Assembly: GCA_900321905.1 (NCBI GenBank)
Contig: ONXZ01000042.1
Coordinates: 1-8,673, forward strand
Direction: 5' to 3'
DNA length: 8,673 nucleotides
Source of the DNA: an uncultured Eubacteriales bacterium
GTDB lineage: Bacteria > Bacillota > Clostridia > Oscillospirales > Acutalibacteraceae
Part shown: piece by piece, positions 6,157 to 8,673 of the stretch
Layout: each line of letters starts with the position of its first letter
Numbering within the stretch: the first letter of the stretch is position 1
Position numbers and translations under genes: made by a program
Notes under the pieces: model-generated
Told to the model about the DNA's origin: nothing
Seen by the model: the letters and a program-made list of their open reading frames with translations, nothing else
Database searches by the model: none

Positions 6157-6824
6157 TACTGCACCTCCTCTGCGCCGAGTGTTGCAACAACAACAAGTTC
6201 ACGCATATTCTGATGTGCAAACACGTCGTGGCTCGCCTGCGTGGTAATCAGCAGATGTTCACCTTTTACTTTGGGGTAAGTGTCCTTTTTCATATCAAGA
6301 ATCTGAATATCTTTTACCGTGTACTGATACTCGCCGCCCGTGGTTTTAACGGTAAACACATCGCCCTTTTCAACGTTTTCAAGCGCTTTGAACTCGCTTG
6401 ACGTGTTGCCATCAATGTGCAAGCGACCACCCTCGCCAAAGAGTTTGCTATTGTCATCTGTCGAAAGGCAGGCGCTATTCGGCAGTGAAACCGAGTTGTA
6501 GCCATAGTAAACGTCGCAACTGATTGCTGCGTTGTTACACTCAATTTCCGCCACCTTATCGGCATATTTCAGTCCGTCAACAGTCTGAGGTGTACCTTCT
6601 TTAAGACACTCATTAAAATAGGTGTCGTCAGGCTGGTAGTCCTCCTCACGTTTTGAGAGCGTGTGCTGGATATCATGCACCTCGTACGTCAACAGTTGAA
6701 AACCTTTTATTGACACAGGCGCCGCAATAATCATTGCAATAAGCACAAACACTATCGGCGTGATTATCATAGGGCGGACTGTCGCCCTCTTTTTTGTTTT
6801 AGATTTTGATGTATTATTTTCCAT
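6156..6824 (-). CDS. Sortase-fold membrane protein lacking the catalytic His and Cys (pseudosortase)
   Basis: A 222-residue protein with a short basic cytosolic tail, one membrane segment (about 19-40) and an extracytoplasmic domain that follows the sortase beta-barrel in order. It shows a VYYGYNSVSLPN stretch (105-116), FGEGGRLHIDGN (129-140), F..L....KGD (145-155), the Y.YTV strand (166-170), HLLITT (190-195) and MRELVVVA (207-214). Active sortases have GH at the first catalytic site and LITC at the second; here the aligned residues are Asn140 and Thr195, while Arg208 lies near the Arg position. Transpeptidase activity is therefore unlikely. The ATG at 6824 is chosen over the in-frame TTG at 6830. 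GAGG sits ten bases before the ATG but only four before the TTG; the TTG remains possible. The gene begins 23 bases after ilvD and is coupled to the next gene through TAATG. A binding, scaffold or regulatory role is inferred. Confidence 0.82.
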   Translation of the reverse strand: MENNTSKSKTKKRATVRPMIITPIVFVLIAMIIAAPVSIKGFQLLTYEVHDIQHTLSKREEDYQPDDTYFNECLKEGTPQTVDGLKYADKVAEIECNNAAISCDVYYGYNSVSLPNSACLSTDDNSKLFGEGGRLHIDGNTSSEFKALENVEKGDVFTVKTTGGEYQYTVKDIQILDMKKDTYPKVKGEHLLITTQASHDVFAHQNMRELVVVATLGAEEVQ

Positions 6825-6847
6825 TGGCAAAAAGCCTCAATCAAAAA

Positions 6848-8512
6848 TTAGTCGTCCTCAAACACTGCGCCGCGTGAACCTGATGTAACGTGCTGCGCGT
6901 ATCTCTTGAGGTAGCCTGTGAGTTCCTGTTTCGGAGCCTGCCACTTTGATTTACGCTCGGCAAGAACTTCGTCAGAAACATTGACTTTAAGCACTCTTGC
7001 AGGGATATCAATTTCAATTTCGTCGCCGTCCTCAACAAGGGCGATTGTGCCGCCCACTGCCGCCTCAGGACTGACGTGACCGATTGACGCGCCGCGTGTT
7101 GCGCCGGAAAATCTGCCGTCTGTAAGCAGCGCAACGGACGAGCCAAGACCCATACCGATAATTGCTGAAGTCGGTGACAGCATTTCGCGCATACCGGGGC
7201 CGCCCTTAGGTCCTTCGTAGCGGATAACAACAACGTCGCCTGCTACAACCTTGCCGCCTGTGATTGCGGCAATAGCGTCCTCTTCGGAATCATAGCACTT
7301 TGCAGGGCCTTTGTGCTGCATCATTTCAGGCGCTACGGCACCCTTCTTAACAACAGCACCCTCTTCTGCAAGGTTGCCTTTAAGCACAGCGATACCGCCG
7401 TCCTTTGAGAATGGAGTTTCAAGTTTTCTGATAACTTCGCCGTCAGCGTCAGGCGCAACAGAAATTCTGTCTGCAACCGTGCCGTTGACTGTAAGGCAGT
7501 CGGTGTTGATAAGACCGCCGCGCGCAAGTTCTTTAATAACAGCCTGCATTCCGCCCATATCGTTGAGATCTGTGATAAACACAGACGAAGCAGGATTGAG
7601 TTTGCAAATCTGCGGTGTGGTGTTGCCCATCTCGTTAAGGTCTGCCAAATCAATATCGTGACCTGCTGCGTGTGCAATAGCGGTGAGATGGAGAATTGTA
7701 TTTGTTGAACAGCCGATAGCCATATCACAGCGCATTGCGTTTTCAATAGCCTTTTCAGTGATAATGTCAGACGGCTTGATGTCATCCTTAAGAAGGTCCA
7801 TAACTCTTTCGCCTGCCATTTTTGCAAGGCGAAGTCGAGCAGAATAAACAGCAGGAACAGTACCTGAACCCGGCAGCGACATACCGATTGACTCAGTAAG
7901 ACAGTTCATTGAGTTTGCAGTGTACATACCTGAGCAGGAGCCGCAAGTCGGGCAAGCAGTGAATGCAGTTGCCTCAAGGTTTTGAACGCTCATTTTGCCT
8001 ACTGCTTCAGCGCCGACATATTCAAACTGCTCCGAAAGACCGATTGGGTTCTTTGTTTCAGTGCTTTTACCCGGAAGCATTGGTCCGCCGCTGATGAAGA
8101 TACACGGCAGGTTGAGCCTGCACGCTGCAAGGAGCATACCCGGTACAATCTTGTCGCAGTTCGGGATAAACACAATAGCGTCAAGCGGGTGAGCAGTGAG
8201 CATAACCTCAATGCTGTCAGCAATGAGTTCGCGCGAGCAGAGCGAGTATTTCATACCCTTGTGGTTCATGGCAATACCGTCGCAAACAGCAATGGTGTTG
8301 AACTCAAACGGCACGCCGCCTGCGTTGCGGATACCTGCCTTAACCTGCTCCGCGATTTTGTCAAGGTGCATATGACCCGGAACGTAGTCGCTTTTTGAAT
8401 TAACAACCGCTACAAACGGTCTTTTCATTTCGAGTTCGTCCACACCAAGCGCACGCAGAAGTGAACGGTGCGGCGCTCTTGAAGGACCTTCTTTAATCAA
8501 ATCTGATCTCAT
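6848..8512 (-). CDS. ilvD: Dihydroxy-acid dehydratase
   Basis: A 554-residue iron-sulfur enzyme that dehydrates 2,3-dihydroxy-isovalerate and 2,3-dihydroxy-3-methylvalerate to the 2-oxo acids, the shared late step of valine, leucine and isoleucine synthesis and of the pantothenate precursor. IlvD/Edd landmarks are complete: NCDKIVPGM (Cys119), [10 protein letters not shown] (Cys187/190/193), [28 protein letters not shown] and [10 protein letters not shown]. Where [2Fe-2S] members carry a Cys-Asn ligand near residue 45, this protein reads VPGHMHL, as in the E. coli enzyme. It therefore more likely holds an oxygen-sensitive [4Fe-4S] cluster, in line with an anaerobe. The ATG at 8512 is preferred over an extended frame to 8557 because AAAGGAG lies eight to nine bases upstream and MRSDLIKEG is the usual start. 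No promoter or T-box is seen in the 161 bases upstream, so it may be a late gene of an ilv operon. Confidence 0.97.
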   Translation of the reverse strand: MRSDLIKEGPSRAPHRSLLRALGVDELEMKRPFVAVVNSKSDYVPGHMHLDKIAEQVKAGIRNAGGVPFEFNTIAVCDGIAMNHKGMKYSLCSRELIADSIEVMLTAHPLDAIVFIPNCDKIVPGMLLAACRLNLPCIFISGGPMLPGKSTETKNPIGLSEQFEYVGAEAVGKMSVQNLEATAFTACPTCGSCSGMYTANSMNCLTESIGMSLPGSGTVPAVYSARLRLAKMAGERVMDLLKDDIKPSDIITEKAIENAMRCDMAIGCSTNTILHLTAIAHAAGHDIDLADLNEMGNTTPQICKLNPASSVFITDLNDMGGMQAVIKELARGGLINTDCLTVNGTVADRISVAPDADGEVIRKLETPFSKDGGIAVLKGNLAEEGAVVKKGAVAPEMMQHKGPAKCYDSEEDAIAAITGGKVVAGDVVVIRYEGPKGGPGMREMLSPTSAIIGMGLGSSVALLTDGRFSGATRGASIGHVSPEAAVGGTIALVEDGDEIEIDIPARVLKVNVSDEVLAERKSKWQAPKQELTGYLKRYAQHVTSGSRGAVFEDD

Positions 8513-8542
8513 AATATTTTCTCCTTTGTCGAAAATAAGTTT

Positions 8543-8570
8543 CCAGACTCCAGACACCAGTATCCAGCCT
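8543..8570. repeat. Four heptamer repeats (CCAGNNN) upstream of ilvD
   Basis: CCAGACT, CCAGACA, CCAGTAT and CCAGCCT follow each other without a gap, giving a strict 7-bp period that starts each unit with CCAG. The array lies 31-58 bases before the ilvD start, outside the ribosome binding site, so it would be in the 5' untranslated part of the transcript. The units have diverged in their last three bases. Confidence 0.75.
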
Positions 8571-8574
8571 GTAT

Positions 8575-8670
8575 GGTGCCCCTTGGAGCGGGCGCCTCAC
8601 CCTTTTGTCACCTGCGGTGACATTTTTGCTAGCGCAGACGCTCCCCTCTGTCACTTCGTGACATCTCCCC
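8575..8670. repeat. Cluster of hairpin repeats upstream of ilvD
   Basis: Several inverted repeats are packed here: TGTCACC-TGC-GGTGACA (8606-8622), AGCG-CAGA-CGCT (8631-8642) and TGTCAC-TTC-GTGACA (8649-8663). The last is flanked by TCCCCTC and TCTCCCC, which mirrors the G-rich flanks of the element at 5071-5119. On the plus strand the 8606-8622 hairpin is followed by TTTTT and resembles a terminator for rightward transcription. On the minus strand, the direction of ilvD, it has no U-tract. The array appears to continue past the window edge. Confidence 0.7.
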
Positions 8671-8673
8671 GTT

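Noticed and set aside
6009..6401. Plus-strand reading frame of 130 codons opposite the pseudosortase junction
   Set aside because: It is antisense to two genes with strong ribosome binding sites and coupling, and its product is low-complexity with no recognisable motif.
8513..8557. N-terminal extension of IlvD to 8557
   Set aside because: The ribosome binding site AAAGGAG precedes the ATG at 8512, and IlvD proteins begin at MRSD-like sequences.
8575..8602. T-box-like GGGTG near GGCGCCC upstream of ilvD
   Set aside because: The conserved T-box core and specifier-loop arrangement are missing; the match is part of the hairpin repeat cluster.
8575..8670. CRISPR array
   Set aside because: The repeats are short, differ in sequence and carry no regular spacers; no cas gene is present.

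Overview
The window reads as ordinary chromosome from a low-to-mid GC, Gram-positive anaerobe of the class Clostridia, probably an Oscillospiraceae/Ruminococcaceae-like gut bacterium. This placement is inferred from a Gln/Asn-type amidotransferase (gatB), strong AGGAGG-type ribosome binding sites, a TagH-like surface-polymer exporter ATPase, a sortase-fold protein, a clostridial-type PnuC and YebC, and G-rich hairpin repeats between genes. No phage, transposase, CRISPR, tRNA or rRNA is visible.

Layout, left to right: the nearly complete 3' part of gatB (+). A two-gene minus-strand vitamin-salvage operon follows, pnuC then a pyridoxamine/pyridoxal kinase, whose kinase tail overlaps gatB by 14 bp. 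The pnuC promoter is near-consensus and is followed by a structured leader of about 87 nt holding a 10-base direct repeat. It stands back to back with the promoter of yebC (+). A strong hairpin terminator separates yebC from a convergent minus-strand ABC ATPase of the polysaccharide/teichoic acid export type, which has no permease beside it. Upstream of the ATPase lie a candidate promoter and a hairpin repeat. The rest is a compact minus-strand run: ilvD, then a sortase-fold membrane protein, then a four-TM membrane protein with a His/Ser-rich N-terminus. Repeats fill the region upstream of ilvD.

The two most interesting regions are these. (1) The sortase-like protein has lost the family's catalytic His and Cys (Asn140 and Thr195 at the aligned positions). 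It is coupled through a TAATG junction to a four-TM protein of unknown family, so the pair looks like a non-catalytic 'pseudosortase' module. (2) The pnuC leader has a promoter, two GGTATGCCGT direct repeats with a 22-nt period, a possible pseudoknot and a U-tract next to the ribosome binding site. I cannot match it to a riboswitch class I know. Everything else is recognisable housekeeping or metabolic content. No gene-free stretch exceeds 300 bases; the three intergenic gaps of 146-197 bases are described as features.
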